A stretch of DNA of 64,000 bases from Berberis thunbergii (GCA_003290165.1 QNQO01000813.1:310001-374000); one strand, 5' to 3'; shown: positions 10,020-21,945, numbered from the stretch's first letter. Notes: generated by a model from the letters alone, not told the origin. Numbers and translations are program-made.

Positions 10020-11543
10020 ATGATTACCACAAGATCTCGCAATAATGGAGAAATCACTGAGCCCTCGAACGCTCAAACCGGCAGAGCGCCGCCAGTTTCG
10101 ATGGCATTGCCCCGCAGGGGGAACAACCTCAGACCCTCGCGCCAACAGGAGCTGCGGCGGACCCTATGGTGGATTTACTGTCTGCCCAAGTGCAACAAAT
10201 TGCACAAGCGATGGAGATAATCACACAGTGGAACCCTCCACCCATAAAAGGAGACAAGGAGCCGCGAAGAGCCCCGTCACCAAAAGACACCAGAGAACAC
10301 TTTCAGTAGAGTCACTTTGCCCATGTCGGCTCTCAGTGGACCAACGACAGAGAAGTGACCAATGAAAACCATGAGTCTAAGACCGACAAACTTGCATCGT
10401 AGACCCCTGCTGGCTTGGAGCCACCAATCTAGACGTGTTGTAAACCTCACCATCCTCCTGTTCATGGATCACATCCTGAACAATCCACTGTCGAAAAAGT
10501 TCAGCCCACCAAAGCTGAAGTTTTATGACGGGACAACAGACCCGTCCGACCACTTATGCCATTACCAGAATGTGATGGCGCTCAAAGAAGGCTCTGAACC
10601 AGTAATGTGCCGGACGTTTCCTACCAGTTTGAAGAAATCAGCGTTGACCTAGTTCCACAGTCTCCCTCCGAAGTCCATCAACTCATTTCAGACACTGGCC
10701 AAAACATTTCTCACCCGCTTTGTCGGCAGCGAACATATCAAGAAGGGTCTGCATTACCTACTCACAATCAAACAGAAGCCAAACGAGACACTAATGGAGT
10801 ACATCACACGCTTCAGTGATGAGTTAACTGTCACCGAGGACACCTCGATCATAGCATTCACCTCGGGTCTGAAAAGAGGACGGTTCTACGATTTCCTCAC
10901 TCTGGAGCCTTCGACTGACATGGTGGACTTGCTAAAGTGCCCCTAGAAATACATCACTCTCGATGAGATGTTGGCCACCAAAAAGGAAGCAGAAGCTGAA
11001 AATAAACCCTTTGGTCCCAGAGACAAGAAGGAGGGAAAAAAACATGATAACGATGACAAAAATAAGAAGCGGAATGACGGCAAGCCAGACTCTAGCCGCA
11101 CAAAGCAAGATAAGGCCTCCAACTTCGTCGGATCCAAATTCGTGACTCCTCTCAACTCTAGCTTGTCCGACGTCCTTAACACCATCGAAAATTGGGGAGA
11201 AGTGAAGTGGCTCGCCAAACAACAACGAGATCACTCTCAACGCAATAACAACAAATACCGCTCATTTCACAAGAAAGGTGACCACAACACTGAGGACTGC
11301 AAAAGTCTCAAAAGTGAGATTGAGTACTGGATCAATAAGGGGAAGCTCAAAGAATTCCTGAGCCCGGACAAAAAGAAAGACTGGGCAAAGGAAAGGGAAG
11401 ATGACATCAAAGAGATAGAGAAAAAAGCTCTTGGCATCATACATGCCCTTTATGGGGTTGGCTCTGAAGACCAGCAGTCCAACAAGTCTAAAAAATGGAT
11501 GTTTATCGAGATGCGGACGCAGCCTACACGCAAGAACCGATAA
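10020..11543 (+). pseudogene. Tat-1 gag polyprotein, broken
   Basis: It starts near MITTRSRNNGEI at 10020. Later blocks read LPKCNKL (a frame-shifted form of the segment in Tat-2 that reads DPMVDLLSTQMQQI), DHLCHYQNVMALKEGSEP, the retrotransposon gag core with a block from TFLTRFVGS to LHYLLTIKQKPNETLMEYI, and a lysine-rich segment around 10990-11110. The end matches the knuckle-like block of Tat gags (FHKKGDHNTEDCKSLKSEIE), but the first cysteine of the CxxH...H...C pattern is replaced, apparently by arginine or serine. At least two frameshifts and a TAG at about 10944 make it non-functional. Gag would form the particle that packages element RNA. Confidence 0.82.
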
Positions 11544-11640
11544 GTGCATTATGCACGTATTCAAAGCCCAATCCCACCACTGACAAGGACCTTTAAGGCG
11601 TCCATTCTCCTAACAATGGCGCCCTGGTCATCTTGGTTCT

Positions 11641-12385
11641 CATAGCAAAGTGGAAAGTGAAATGGGCATTGGTAGACACATGAAACTCTCTGAACGTTCT
11701 ATTCTTCAACGCATTCCGCAACATGCAGCTCAAAGAAGAGAACTTAACACCCACCAGTCATCCAATGATCGGGTTTAGCGGAGAAAAGTAGGGCTGAAAA
11801 TCGAACCATCGGTTCGGTTTTTTCACCTAAACCGTGAACCGAACCGATTCTAATTTATGCAAACTGTAACCAAACCAAACCGACTAAAATCAAACCAAAA
11901 CCGAAATAAAATGAACCGATCGACTATTTTAAACATATTATATTATTTATATATAAAATATATATTATTTATTATATATATTTGGTCGGTTTGGTCGGTT
12001 AAAATCACATAGAAATCGAAAACCGAACCAACTACTTCGGTTTTGAATTTTCTAAAACCGAAACTGATCCGAACCAAATTTAAATCGAACCAATCGGTTC
12101 GATTTTGATCGGTTCGGTCGGTTTAATCGGTTTGATTGGTTTTTTGTTCAGCCCTAGAGAAAAATGTTTTTCTATCGGGAAGATTAGGTTAATAGTAGTG
12201 GCGGGAGAGCCACGACTACAGAAAGTCATTTTCCAGGAGTTCATGGTGGTCGATGCCCTGTCCACCTATAACATCATCTTGGGGAGGCCTTGGCTCTATC
12301 AGATGGAGGCGGTAGTTTCCACTCTTCAACAGTGCATCAAGTACACTGCCAATCGGGCGGAAGGAACCATTCATGAAGACTAACC
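11641..12385 (+). pseudogene. Tat-1 aspartic protease segment with a stop in the catalytic motif
   Basis: The frame reads WALVDT-stop-NSLNVLFFNAF (11651-11720). In retroviral-type proteases this position is the active site DTG(S/A)S, so the glycine codon has become TGA. After the hAT MITE the protein resumes with FSIGKIRLIVVAGEP and VVDALSTYNIILGRPWLYQM, the hallmark YNxILGRPWL block of the Tat/gypsy protease region, ending near QCIKYTANRAEGTIHED. Tat-2 has the same stop at the same codon. Nothing resembling reverse transcriptase follows. Confidence 0.82.
11789..12156. mobile_element. hAT-type MITE (368 bp) inside Tat-1
   Basis: The ends TAGGGCTGAA and TTCAGCCCTA are exact 10-bp inverted repeats. 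The 8-mers on either side, GAGAAAAG (11781-11788) and GAGAAAAA (12157-12164), agree at seven of eight, the duplication length of hAT elements. Both arms are rich in AACCGAACCGAT-like motifs in opposite orientation. Tat-2 has no such insert at the matching place (about 23700-23715), giving an independent empty site. It is too short to encode anything. Confidence 0.88.
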
Positions 12386-14486
12386 TTTAGTGAGAGACTA
12401 CCACTACGCAACGTTGAAATAGCTGGATTGTTAGCAATTACAGCTCGGGACCGCGGGACAAACATATGAGAGACTGGGCCCAAATAAGATGGACGAATCC
12501 CACCGCACGGACAAAGAAACTCTAGTTAGTCCGAGAGGAAAACCCAAAGTCCACTAGCCATGCTGGCTGGCTAGTGCCACCTTGGCGTAAAAGAAACACA
12601 GGAAATAGGGAGTTCATGCGGATTGCATGAGCTAGGATGAGGCTTGTCCAAAAAACAACCCTCTACTCCTACGCATGAATCGGAGCGTGAAAGCCACCTC
12701 CGAACACAACCAAGGCAATATGAACAAAGACAAAGCTCCGCCAACCAAGACTCAACTATATGACGAATCAAAATCCAAAGGAATGTCATCCATTTGTCAC
12801 TCCTATTCAATATAAAGCTAAGTAGCAACACTTCGACAAATGGATGTATACTCGGAAAGCTGATAACCAGTAAGGAACGACCCGCTCACACGAAGTTCAT
12901 TTTTCAGTGATTTCACTGTCATTGGTGAGACGTGACACTTCGCCAAGGGAGCTACACAGTCTAAACCAAGACCATGCACATCTCCTTCAATGCCAAATTA
13001 GCTTAATCCCCACTTAAAATCAAACTATCTTATTGTTCTGATTTCTTTTCTTTTTTCAGTCTAGAATAATTGTTCACACAAGCTAATATGATACAGGTTA
13101 ATTCAAGCAATAAAACGTGAATTATAGAAAACAAACTTTATTGATTACTAAGAAAGTTGTTATAAAGCTTGCCCGACTAAATAGTACAATAGTTTAAACA
13201 CTACAAGTGTCTAAGTCCGACACGAGTATGAATCCATTGAAACGCACATCGAGATTTCACTCCGTCAATATGCCTCCAGAGCAGTGAAGGCAAAACTACT
13301 CGAAGTAGGTAGCAAGTATGCGCTTGATGATTTGCTCCGTCAATCTGCTTTGCAAGGAATTTGAAAGTGGAAACAAAGGTAGCCAAGGTGAGCTGCAAAG
13401 GCGACCACTTAGAAAGGGATGTCTGGGGTGATGCAGAGTTAGCACCCCAGGACTGCAGGCCACGTCTTCCGGAGTTTTGCTCCACCAATATGCCTTCTGG
13501 TTGTGGCGTCACACGTGAGGACCAAGAAGTAGCAGTAGGAACAACCACCCAAAGTTGGTTGCGGGTGTTATTTCCCAGACTGGATAGTGATAGACGCACT
13601 GAGGGTACCGTAAGATGGAAGACAAACTTGACCCCTGAGGGGGAGTATGTACTTCTTCTACGCGATGTAAGAAGAAATTACGAGGTCCCATGGAATCAAT
13701 TTGATGCTCACCTAAACCAGGTGACATCACACAATAACAAATATTGTCAAGACTCATCGCTGCAAATGTCAGAACATTCGAAGACTCCAACAACGAAGAT
13801 CTTCCCTTAGCCTTTGGATAACCCAAAACATATTTTCTGGAAAGATGCATTTGTTGAACATGCTCTACAACATTCATGGCAATGTTTGAAATGGTTAAGA
13901 CCAGCTTATATTTAGGCGCGACGGTTCACAAAACGAAGTCACCCAGCAGTTACGTCAACATTAACTATTGTACGGAAAATAGGGAGGCGACAGTTCCAAT
14001 TGCAACTACACGAGTCTACATTCATTGAATTAATGGCACTGACGAAGCCCCATTAACCCGGGGAAGTAACCGATACTAAACCATCTCGTAATCTACATCG
14101 TACAACTGGCAAGATGATCTCGTCAACAGGGCACAACTAACAAGTGGGCCCAAGCAAGTGCCCAGCCAGATCCGGCCCAAAAGATGGAGAATGGCCTAGT
14201 ACATGTAAAGACACAAACGACGAAGGTCTTAAGCGTCCATAGAATGAAGAGCACATCTATAGTGATATTATCAATAAATCCAAGGTATCCACTCTATTAA
14301 AATTCCATTGTTGTTATCAAATCTCGTTGAAATTCAGTCCGGTTTATCTATAATGATCCGACTCCAGAATCAGACTTACTGATCCAACCCCCATGTCGGA
14401 CTATTAGGTGAATTAAGTAAATAAGGACACCCAAGTTAGGCTTACACGCTCAGGGCCAAGCGATGGCCTAACTCGACCAAAATTTA
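12386..14486. other. Tat-1 non-coding region where pol would be expected
   Basis: Directly after the protease an autonomous element would carry reverse transcriptase, RNase H and integrase. I find none of their motifs in any frame. The sequence aligns by eye with 24010-25370 of Tat-2; both contain a block ending TAAGTCCGAC(A/T) and a block with GTGACATCACA(C/T)AA(C/T)AACAA. Open frames at 13361-13810 and on the opposite strand are not protein-like. The loss is therefore shared by the two copies. Confidence 0.7.
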
Positions 14487-15200
14487 GTTAGTTTCAACTG
14501 ATGATGATAACTTCTTGTCCGCTCTAACGCTTAGTCCGCTAAGAGCGAATGTCGATGGCTTAAAAAGTGGGAATCTAGTCAGTGCTCTCGACGCCTGATC
14601 AAAATGGCTTGCTAGAAAACATTGTCCAACTACATAAATGATCGTCGAACTTTACCAAAATTTAGTCAGTTCTGACTGATGACGATAATTTCTGGTCCGC
14701 TCTAAGGCTGTAGTCCGCCAAGCGCGGATGAAGATGGCTTAGAAAGTGGGAGTCCAGTCAAAGTTCTCAATGCCTGATCACGATGACTTGTCAGGGATCA
14801 TTGTCCAACCACATACAATGGTCGCCGAACCTGACCTAAGTTAGTCAGTTTCGACTGAAGACGATAACTTCTGGTCCGCTCTAAGACCGTAGTCCGCCAA
14901 GTGCGGATGAAGATGGCTTAGAAAGTAGGAGTCTATTCAGCGCTCTTAATGCCTAATCATGATGATTAGCCAGGGATCATTATCCAACCATAAACAACGG
15001 TCGTTGAACTTGACCTAAGTTTAGTTAATTACGAATGATGACAATAACTTTTGGTCCGACCTGAAACCTAGTCTGCCAGAAGCGGACAAAAAAAATTATA
15101 AAGTCCACTCAGAGCTCAGGAAGCTTAACTCGGACAAAACACCAAGATCATTGTCCGACCACTTAGAGTGATACACATGCTTGACCACAATCCAACCAAT
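14487..15200. repeat. 179-bp tandem repeat array in the Tat-1 3' region
   Basis: Unit starts at 14487, 14665, 14844 and 15024 give spacings of 178, 179 and 180. Each unit carries GTCAGTT(T/C)xxACTGA(T/A)GA, TGGTCCGCTCTAAG, a GCGGATGAAGATGGC block and CATTGTCCAACCAC. The fourth unit is more decayed, and a fifth weak copy may begin near 15196. Tat/Ogre elements are known to carry such arrays before the 3' LTR and to seed satellites. Confidence 0.85.
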
Positions 15201-15714
15201 TCACTTAGATTAGCGAAGACAATTGCTAGTTCGATCTACAGCCAGATCCGCTAAGGGTGGATTACAACAGCTCAAGGAATAAAAAACATGATGAGTCTGA
15301 ATGATCTATGGCCAACCAATATTATTCCCTCGCACGAAGCTTAGCCAATTTACAGGAGTTTGCTAAAACAACTTCTCGATCTCTAAAGAGTACAGACTAG
15401 GATTGCTTGAACTATCACAATGTAAGCGATCAGAACTCTCATCAGCAGATCAACTCTATGATTTCCCGACTCAACAAAATCTCTTATCCAAAGACTAACA
15501 CAACGATAAGAAAAGCAGAAAAAGTCAAAGAAAGTACAAGTACGAAGTGTTAATTAACAAAACATCGTCTTTCATTAATGATCCTACAAATACAAAGTTT
15601 ACTCCTCGTCAGAAGGAGGTTCAGATACAGTGCAGCTTGATTTGGCAGGAGAAGAAGCAAGGGATGTGTCCATACGTGTTGCCACTTGGAAACCCTGATG
15701 TGGGTCACTCTATT

Positions 15715-17413
15715 CTTCTTATCGATCGGAGGTTTCTCCAAACTCCGCAAAGGACACCTCTCTGTAGTAGGAGAGGTCACAATCAGCGCACTTCTCTTTC
15801 ATCAGTTGCAACAGCTCTAGTCTTCCTTGCGCAACTCTGCTGAACTCGAACGTGCCCTGGGCTTTGCAGAGCTTTTCCTCGCGTACTTTTGACTTAGCGA
15901 GCTCTCGCTCCAGCCTCTCCAATTTGCCTGACAGAGCATCAGCTTTAGACTGCTCAGTACATAGGATGTCCTTGACTATACTAAGTTCATTTTGCGCTAG
16001 AAGGAGCTGCTCTTTTGTTGTCCTTAGACTCTTGGCATTGAAATCAACATTAGCCTCGAACTGCTGACATCGCACAATTCACCCAGACTCATTCTTGGCA
16101 TTCTCTGCACTTAGAGCCTGCAGCTTAGCCTGCGTCTTGGCTACAGTCTCCTGAGCAAGTTGTAAGTCACGACAGACATGGTTCAGTTCTTCCTCAGATC
16201 TGTCCCTCGTAGACACAACCTCTGTCAAATCGGACTCCAGAGTTTTTAAGCGAACCCTCTGAGCCTCTGATCTGTTTTGCCAGGCCTCCAAGTCAACATC
16301 TGATCGAATATGCCTCTAATTGTCAAGCTGCTTCTTCAATTATTTTAGTTCATGAAGAACATTAGAGTACGACTTCTGCAAATTCACAAAGATTCCCTCC
16401 ATGGTATATGCTCTCTCACGAGCAGCCTCAACTTTTGTCCCAGCGATGACAACTTGGTTTAGATATGACATCCCCATCATGAGATGTTTCTGCCCTTTGT
16501 CCGTACACTCTCCTAGTGTATCGCCTTCTAGCTTCGGAGCATAATTCGCCAGCCAGTCATTCCATCTACTGTTATGCCTTCTGGAGACGTAAGAAATGTC
16601 AACTTCCTGATGTCAGGCCTGGTTGCTCATTTTAATGAGATTTGGGGCGAATAGACTTATCCGCGCATCCAGGTGGAGATGCATTGGGACCGATCACGCC
16701 AACACCGCCTTTTGATGTCTTCACCATATCAGGTCCCTCCTCCACCGCTTTCCCATTACTCACAACGACCGTCTCTCATTCTCACAAGCTAATTTGGAAG
16801 CAGTTGTCGGGGAATAAAGAAGTGAATTGTCTTTTCGACCCGTCGTCACCTTAATCTCAAGTCGAGACCAAGACATAGGATGGTGGCAAAGTGGAGGCGA
16901 CCTTTCACCATAAGGATGAAGATCAGGCGACTCTTCACCAGGCTAAGAAGACTTGCGATCCAAGGAGGGGTTATACTCGAAATCCTCCAATGATAAATGA
17001 CGAGTCTTACCCGCATCAGACGAAACTGCCATACCCGCCTGCAACAACAGGTTGTTCATAACCTTCGCCTGCTCAGTGTTGAACTTCGTTGCATCTTCAA
17101 CCCCCACCATTTGCATATAAGCCTTCACCAAGTCGGGAAGGGAAATGTGGGCTTTCTCCCGAGCATCATGCCCCTCGGGCACAACAACTCTGTCCCAACG
17201 GACGAATCAAGGTCTTGTCCTGCAACTTTACATCCCCCTCTGAAGGGGCCAACCGCTCTAGAGCAAGCTTAGGCGCGGTGCGAGGCTTCTTTGAAAGCAC
17301 ATAAAAAGAAGGTGCCTCATTCAACTCTGCCCTCCTTGATGGGCTACGGATCATAATCTTCGGGAGCTTTCTCTTCTTCGAAGAAGGTTTGCCTTCAGAC
17401 TTTGGTTTTGGGA
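15715..17413 (-). pseudogene. Tat-1 antisense gene, distal part (basic patch and coiled coil)
   Basis: The minus strand carries, in order, a basic stretch (GKPSSKKRKLPKIMIRSPSR, about 17320-17400, nuclear-signal-like), a mid part reading ISLPDLVKAYMQMVGVEDAT, and a long coiled coil (SDLTEVVSTRDRSEEELNHV; KEQLLLAQNELSIVKDIL; ADALSGKLERLERELAKSKV) ending near 15719. It is in several open blocks joined by frame changes and one stop (at about 16318). Its head lies at 34575-35323; Ath-1 inserted into the middle, so the gene is physically split by 17 kb. The layout matches the antisense ORF known from plant Tat/Retand elements (Transposase_28-like). The biochemical function is unknown. Confidence 0.7.
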
Positions 17414-17590
17414 CTCTATGAAAAGCATATAAATGAGACATTTTATGCCTTTAAATATACAATTTCTAAGTCCAATTATCTAATAAAAATATCTCATTAC
17501 GTGTATATTGTGTATTTTGTAGAATTCAAGCACTAATCTTAAATCATACACAAAGTGTCACAATAAGGCTAAGTTCAACAACTAAAAAAG

Positions 17591-19163
17591 TGATTTGGTC
17601 GAAATTATTGTCGCCCAAAACTCCAAGCAAATCAACATTTTTTTTTCTCTTTTTATCAATTACCTGCAAAATTTAAAGAAAATGCAAGTAAAGTGGTTTG
17701 TAGGGGTTATCGTCTTACTCGCCAAGTTAAAAGGATTCAAGCTCAAAATTTTAGAAACACTTTGAAGACTAAATAAAATTAAGAATTGGTGGAAGAAAAG
17801 GGAAATAAGATTTGGAGAATTGAAAATGAATTTTTATTATTTTGATTTTGATTTTGATTTTTTTTAAAACAAACTTTGATTCAAAATTGAGGATGAAAAT
17901 TACTAAACAAATTTATCAATTAAAATAAATGTCTCAAGGATTAGAGAATCCACCTCTTAGCTTTGTAGAGATTAATTTAACACATTTTTGTAAATATTTT
18001 TTTGAACACTTGCACAAATTTCTTTAATTTTTAATTCAAGACAAATGCTCGAAAGAAAATTCTTTTCTAAATTATAATATCACTTACCTCTTTCGATGAT
18101 AAAAGAAACTCCTTAACCATCATTAATTCACCATCTTTCGATGACGATTTTTCAATGAATGGTTATAATTTATGAAGAATTGAAGACCTACAAAAAAACA
18201 AATAATTTTTGTTTCCAAATCCATATCTTTATTTTGCATAATCTTTCGTTGTTAATCTTTTGATTTGACAACTTCGATTCATTGGTTGAATCTAGGATTA
18301 ATAGAAATAATACAAGTAATATTTTTTTGTGATAATTTTTTTTTTACATCACTCAAGTATGTTTCCACTCCTCTCCTTAAGAGGAGAGGTTTAGCCTACC
18401 ATTGTGATTGTGATCAAACAATCTAAGAGTGGAACTAAAAAGGTAGATGAGAAAGTAAAATAATTAAATAAAAAGATAACTAATGCGTGAAAAATATTAA
18501 CTTTTATTAAATTCAAAGCTAAAAACTTACATGTAATTTGAATGAAAGCTCCAAAGAAATAAAGAAAACTAATCTAAGCTATGTCAAAGATACGAGAATG
18601 ATGTATGAAAAAAAAAACTAGATCTATCCAATATAGTGTTTTCCTCCAAGCTAGAAATGGGAAAAATCCTACAAATCTCTTGATTATACTCCATATCATA
18701 TAAAATCAAGGGAGTCATAATTAGGGATAGATACATCAAGAATTCCTAATTGGGGGTAGATACATGAGACAAAACTCAAGGTAATGGAATATTCTTTGAT
18801 TGGATCCTTGGAATATGTTTTGGGTTGATGCTTTATTTGTCTTTATGATTGCATGTTCCACACTTGAAGTTCTTATCTTGAAATTTGCCACATGTCTCCA
18901 TGAATGTGCCTAAATGCCTCAAATTTGGTACTTTTTAATTTTAATATTTTTTTTTTATAGATTTCACAATTTCTCTAATTGCTCCTGGTCATGCAAATTT
19001 ATGGTAGAATTGTTTCGAATTTTTCACATTTCTCGATTTCCTGCAAAATTTATAACAATAATCAAATTTGAGACAAATAAAGATAATTGAATTAATTTTA
19101 AGCACAACTAGAGACTAATAAATAGCTAAATTCAACGTAAAAATCTATGTTTTGAGTGCTTAT
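17591..19163 (-). mobile_element. insertion in the Ath-1 5' LTR, probable minus-strand solo LTR
   Basis: The 3' LTR lacks this stretch: there CAACAACGAGAAAAACCCATTGG is continuous, whereas here CAACAACTAAAAAAG and AAAAAAACCCATTGG are 1.57 kb apart. Read on the minus strand it starts ATAAGCACTCAAAACATAG and ends CCAAATCA, so its start resembles Athila-type LTRs (TGATAAGCA...) with the first TG lost. The A-rich flanks make a 5-bp duplication ambiguous. No protein is encoded. It could also be another non-coding element. Confidence 0.45.
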
Positions 19164-19504
19164 AAAAAAACCCATTGGAATTTCACATATGCATTGTCAA
19201 AAATCAAAAAATTTCAAGCATAAAGACCCATGAAGTCAACCATACAAAGTATCATCATCTACGAATCTCGAGGAAATCAATTTGAAGATTTGGACATCCA
19301 CATGGAAACTTCATCATAGCCAAAGAATCTCTACAAACTCTATTATCCATTCTCACATTTGTACTCTATCACTTTTATACTCTACCTTATTTAACTTTTA
19401 CACTATTCCATATCTTTACTCCATCATTTTACACTCCAACACTCTTCCTTATTTCACTCCAACGCTCCACCTTCCACCCCATTATCCCTATACATTAGTC
19501 TCAC

Positions 19505-19530
19505 TCTTCTTCACCTATAAATACCCCACA
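19505..19530 (+). promoter_or_regulatory. putative TATA box of the Ath-1 5' LTR
   Basis: TTCACCTATAAATACCCCAC is conserved in both LTR copies (again at about 33710) in an otherwise variable area, and CTATAAATA is a textbook plant TATA element. Transcription would start about 30 bases on. This is inferred, with no expression evidence. Confidence 0.5.
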
Positions 19531-20046
19531 CACGATCACATTTTGAAGAACACACTTGGGAGGACACTTTGGAAAGAAAAATAGTTGTAGTTTAGAGAGA
19601 AATGAGTGAAGTTTGGCCTAGAGCTTACCATGTTTGGCTAACATCCCACCTTAGGGTGTGAGTGAGCCCATGGGAAGATAACTCTAAGAATGCTATTTTA
19701 GATTAATTTATTTCCATTTTCATGTATTAGAGAAGCTTGTTTAGTTAGTTTAGTCTTATAATTTGGTAATGTCATGAACTTATGAGGTAAATTAGATGTT
19801 TTGTATTTTATTATATGAATCAACTCATGGTTTCTTCTTTGAGAGTCTGCCTTGTCCAAAATTATTCTAAGTTTCATTGTGATTTGATAGAAACTTTGTG
19901 TTTCAGTTAAGTATGGATTCCTTGTATGCTAACTAAAATAACTTAAGCTTGGAATCAATTTTCTCGTAATGCCATATTTTCCATACTAAAGTGATATGAG
20001 AATCTACCTAAGGATGCATTTATGAATTTGGAAAAGATTAATCTAA

Positions 20047-20376
20047 GGGTGTGTTTGGTTGCATGGAATCATATGTCATGGGAATCCATGAGGGGACCAC
20101 TACATTTTAGGCTAAATTGATATATCACTCCACATTTACCATTTGACCACCATTTGATTTTGTGATCAATGGTGGGAATGAAAGTCCCATAAACATGGGA
20201 ATTCCACTCCTTGGCCCCCCCAAGACATGTGATTCTCATGTTCATGGGACTTTCATTCTCATCATTGATCACAAAACCAAATGGTGGATATGGAGTGATA
20301 TATCAATTTAGCCTAAAATGTAGTGGTCCCCTCATGAATTCCCATGGCATAGGATTCCTTGCAACCAAACACACCC
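20047..20376. mobile_element. Tourist-like (PIF/Harbinger) MITE with near-full inverted-repeat arms
   Basis: The ends GGGTGTGTTTGGTTGCA and its inverse TTGCAACCAAACACACCC are flanked by the 3-bp duplication TAA (20044-20046 and 20377-20379), typical of PIF/Harbinger. Almost the whole 330 bp is a palindrome: the left arm GACCACTACATTTTAGGCTA is matched by the inverse TAGCCTAAAATGTAGTGGTC in the right arm. Transcribed through, it would form a hairpin of about 150 bp. The Ath-1 3' LTR has the empty site near 34321, so it inserted after Ath-1. Confidence 0.92.
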
Positions 20377-20618
20377 TAAGAGTAGCCTAATGGTGTCATT
20401 TACTCGTGATGGTAAACTAAAATCCTTAACTCTCACATTTAGGTTTTACTTTGCATTTTATTTCAAACACTTATTTTCTAACTAGATTAAGTTTCAAAAG
20501 AGATTTAAAGATAAGTTTTTTCAAATTTTATAGCTCTCCTTGTGGGATTTGATCTGTACTTGCCGTTATCTAACTCAATAGATAATCGTGTGCTTGCGGT
20601 AAGATTTGAAATCGATCA

Positions 20619-20640
20619 AGTTTTTGGTGTCGTTACTTGG
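20619..20640 (+). promoter_or_regulatory. Ath-1 primer-binding site
   Basis: Right after the LTR comes AGTTTTTGGTGTCGTTACTT. This is a recognisable decayed form of the TGGCGCCGTTGCCGGGGA site that Athila-type elements use (complementary to tRNA-Asp). Most differences are C-to-T or G-to-A changes. Confidence 0.65.
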
Positions 20641-21210
20641 AAAGCAATGAAAAATTAGTTTTAAAATCAATTATGAATGTTTATCACTAGTTTAGTTTAG
20701 GTTTATTTTCATTGTTTAGGCGCATTTGCATTGTTTTGATAATATTTGTAGTTTGGAAAATTTGTACATCTCCATGTTTGCATTTTTTTGACTAACTAAA
20801 GTTTGTTGTTGTATTTTTTTTTTTTTAGTTTTTCTGGTATACATGATTTGTGCTTTCCAGGAAATCTTTCCATTTGTTCATTGGATTAAAGGTTAGTGAG
20901 AATCAATTTTTTGAACTATGATTACATGTGCTGGAATTTGATTGCTGCAGATGATTGATGTTTGGAAGTCTGATTTTACTAATTGATGATTATGTTTTGA
21001 GCGTTTCCGAATTCTATCATGTTCTACATCTTGTCTAGTTTCTATATTATCTTTTGGATTTCAATTTGGATAACCGGTTCAAACAAAATCTGAATTCTCG
21101 TAGCATCTACACAATCTGAACAATGTACTGTTTTTTTAGTTTACTTCGACTTTCCTCAACTTTTTGGATGCCAAATGAGTTTTAGAAATTTTCTAAGAAA
21201 ACTCAGGTCT
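20641..21210 (+). other. Ath-1 leader region left of the Tat-2 insertion
   Basis: AT-rich and non-coding, with a poly-T run near 20815. It continues directly at 28827 after removal of Tat-2 (GGTCTGTTAG / GTTAGTAACCCAGG). I see no gene here. Confidence 0.6.
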
Positions 21211-21215
21211 GTTAG

Positions 21216-21869
21216 TGATGATACATCAAATCATCTACACATGTCATGATAATCTCGTCAATAGAACAAAACATGCCCGATTGTATGCTCAATCCAGTGA
21301 GACCCAAACAACATTAAGCCCACTATTGACAGATTCCTGAACGTTAGACTCGAATTGTAGCGCCTAATAACCCTATACGTCACGCAATCAAGCCCAATAC
21401 TCGTAAGCCCTGATAAGGCAAATATATGGCGGATCTACCCAAGACATACATACCAGAAGTACATCGGTTTCGACTAGGAAACAATGCTAGAGTATAAGTC
21501 GGGCAAGGGAACTTTCTTTCATGGACAACATTAAAAAAGGGAAATCTCTTTCGCGGATCTAAAAGCATAAGTCGTGTAGGGAAGCTATCCCACATAAGCA
21601 GCTCCCAAGTAGGAAATGATCTCCAGAGATATCTTTCCCTAAACTACGAGACTTAAGCCATAGCCAAACAATGATTTTCACACTATAAAATGGAGACAAG
21701 GTCGATGAACTAAGGTATGCTACAAAAACTCAATTTAAAGCTTTAAGCCTTTCCCAAACCTTAAGCATCGGAGTGTCATTGGCCGCCACACAGCGGTCTT
21801 CGGCTCACGTGTGCTACTTGTCCAGGTTTAGGTAAAGGTTCAACAGAAGAACATGAATCGACTACATCA
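21216..21869 (+). repeat. Tat-2 5' LTR
   Basis: It starts TGATGATACATCAAATCATC and ends GAATCGACTACATCA. It contains the signature CTTAAGCATCGGAGTGTCAT at about 21760. It is related to the Tat-1 LTR but clearly different, so the two are separate subfamilies. Confidence 0.88.
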
Positions 21870-21945
21870 ATTTAGCATCGTCCATGGGGAACAACAGAGT
21901 TCCTAAAAAAAACAGTAGTACCACCTTTCCCAGAAAACCATAAAG

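Larger units (their letters stand above)
17419..20618 (+). repeat. Ath-1 5' LTR, enlarged by two insertions
   Basis: It is about 3.2 kb long against about 1.39 kb for the 3' LTR. Alignment with 33179-34569 shows the extra length is a roughly 1.57-kb insert (17591-19163) and a 330-bp MITE plus duplication (20047-20379). Blocks such as GAAGATTTGGACATC(C/G)AC and CAAAGAATCTCTACAAACTC are shared with the 3' LTR. Confidence 0.87.

Noticed and set aside
12386..14486. Hidden reverse transcriptase or integrase in Tat-1
   Set aside because: I looked for the DD-containing RT blocks, the RNase H start and the HHCC/DDE integrase blocks in the listed translations and saw none.
15547..15843. Plus-strand open frames at 15.5-17.3 kb as genes
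   Set aside because: They are complements of the Tat-1 antisense coiled-coil gene.
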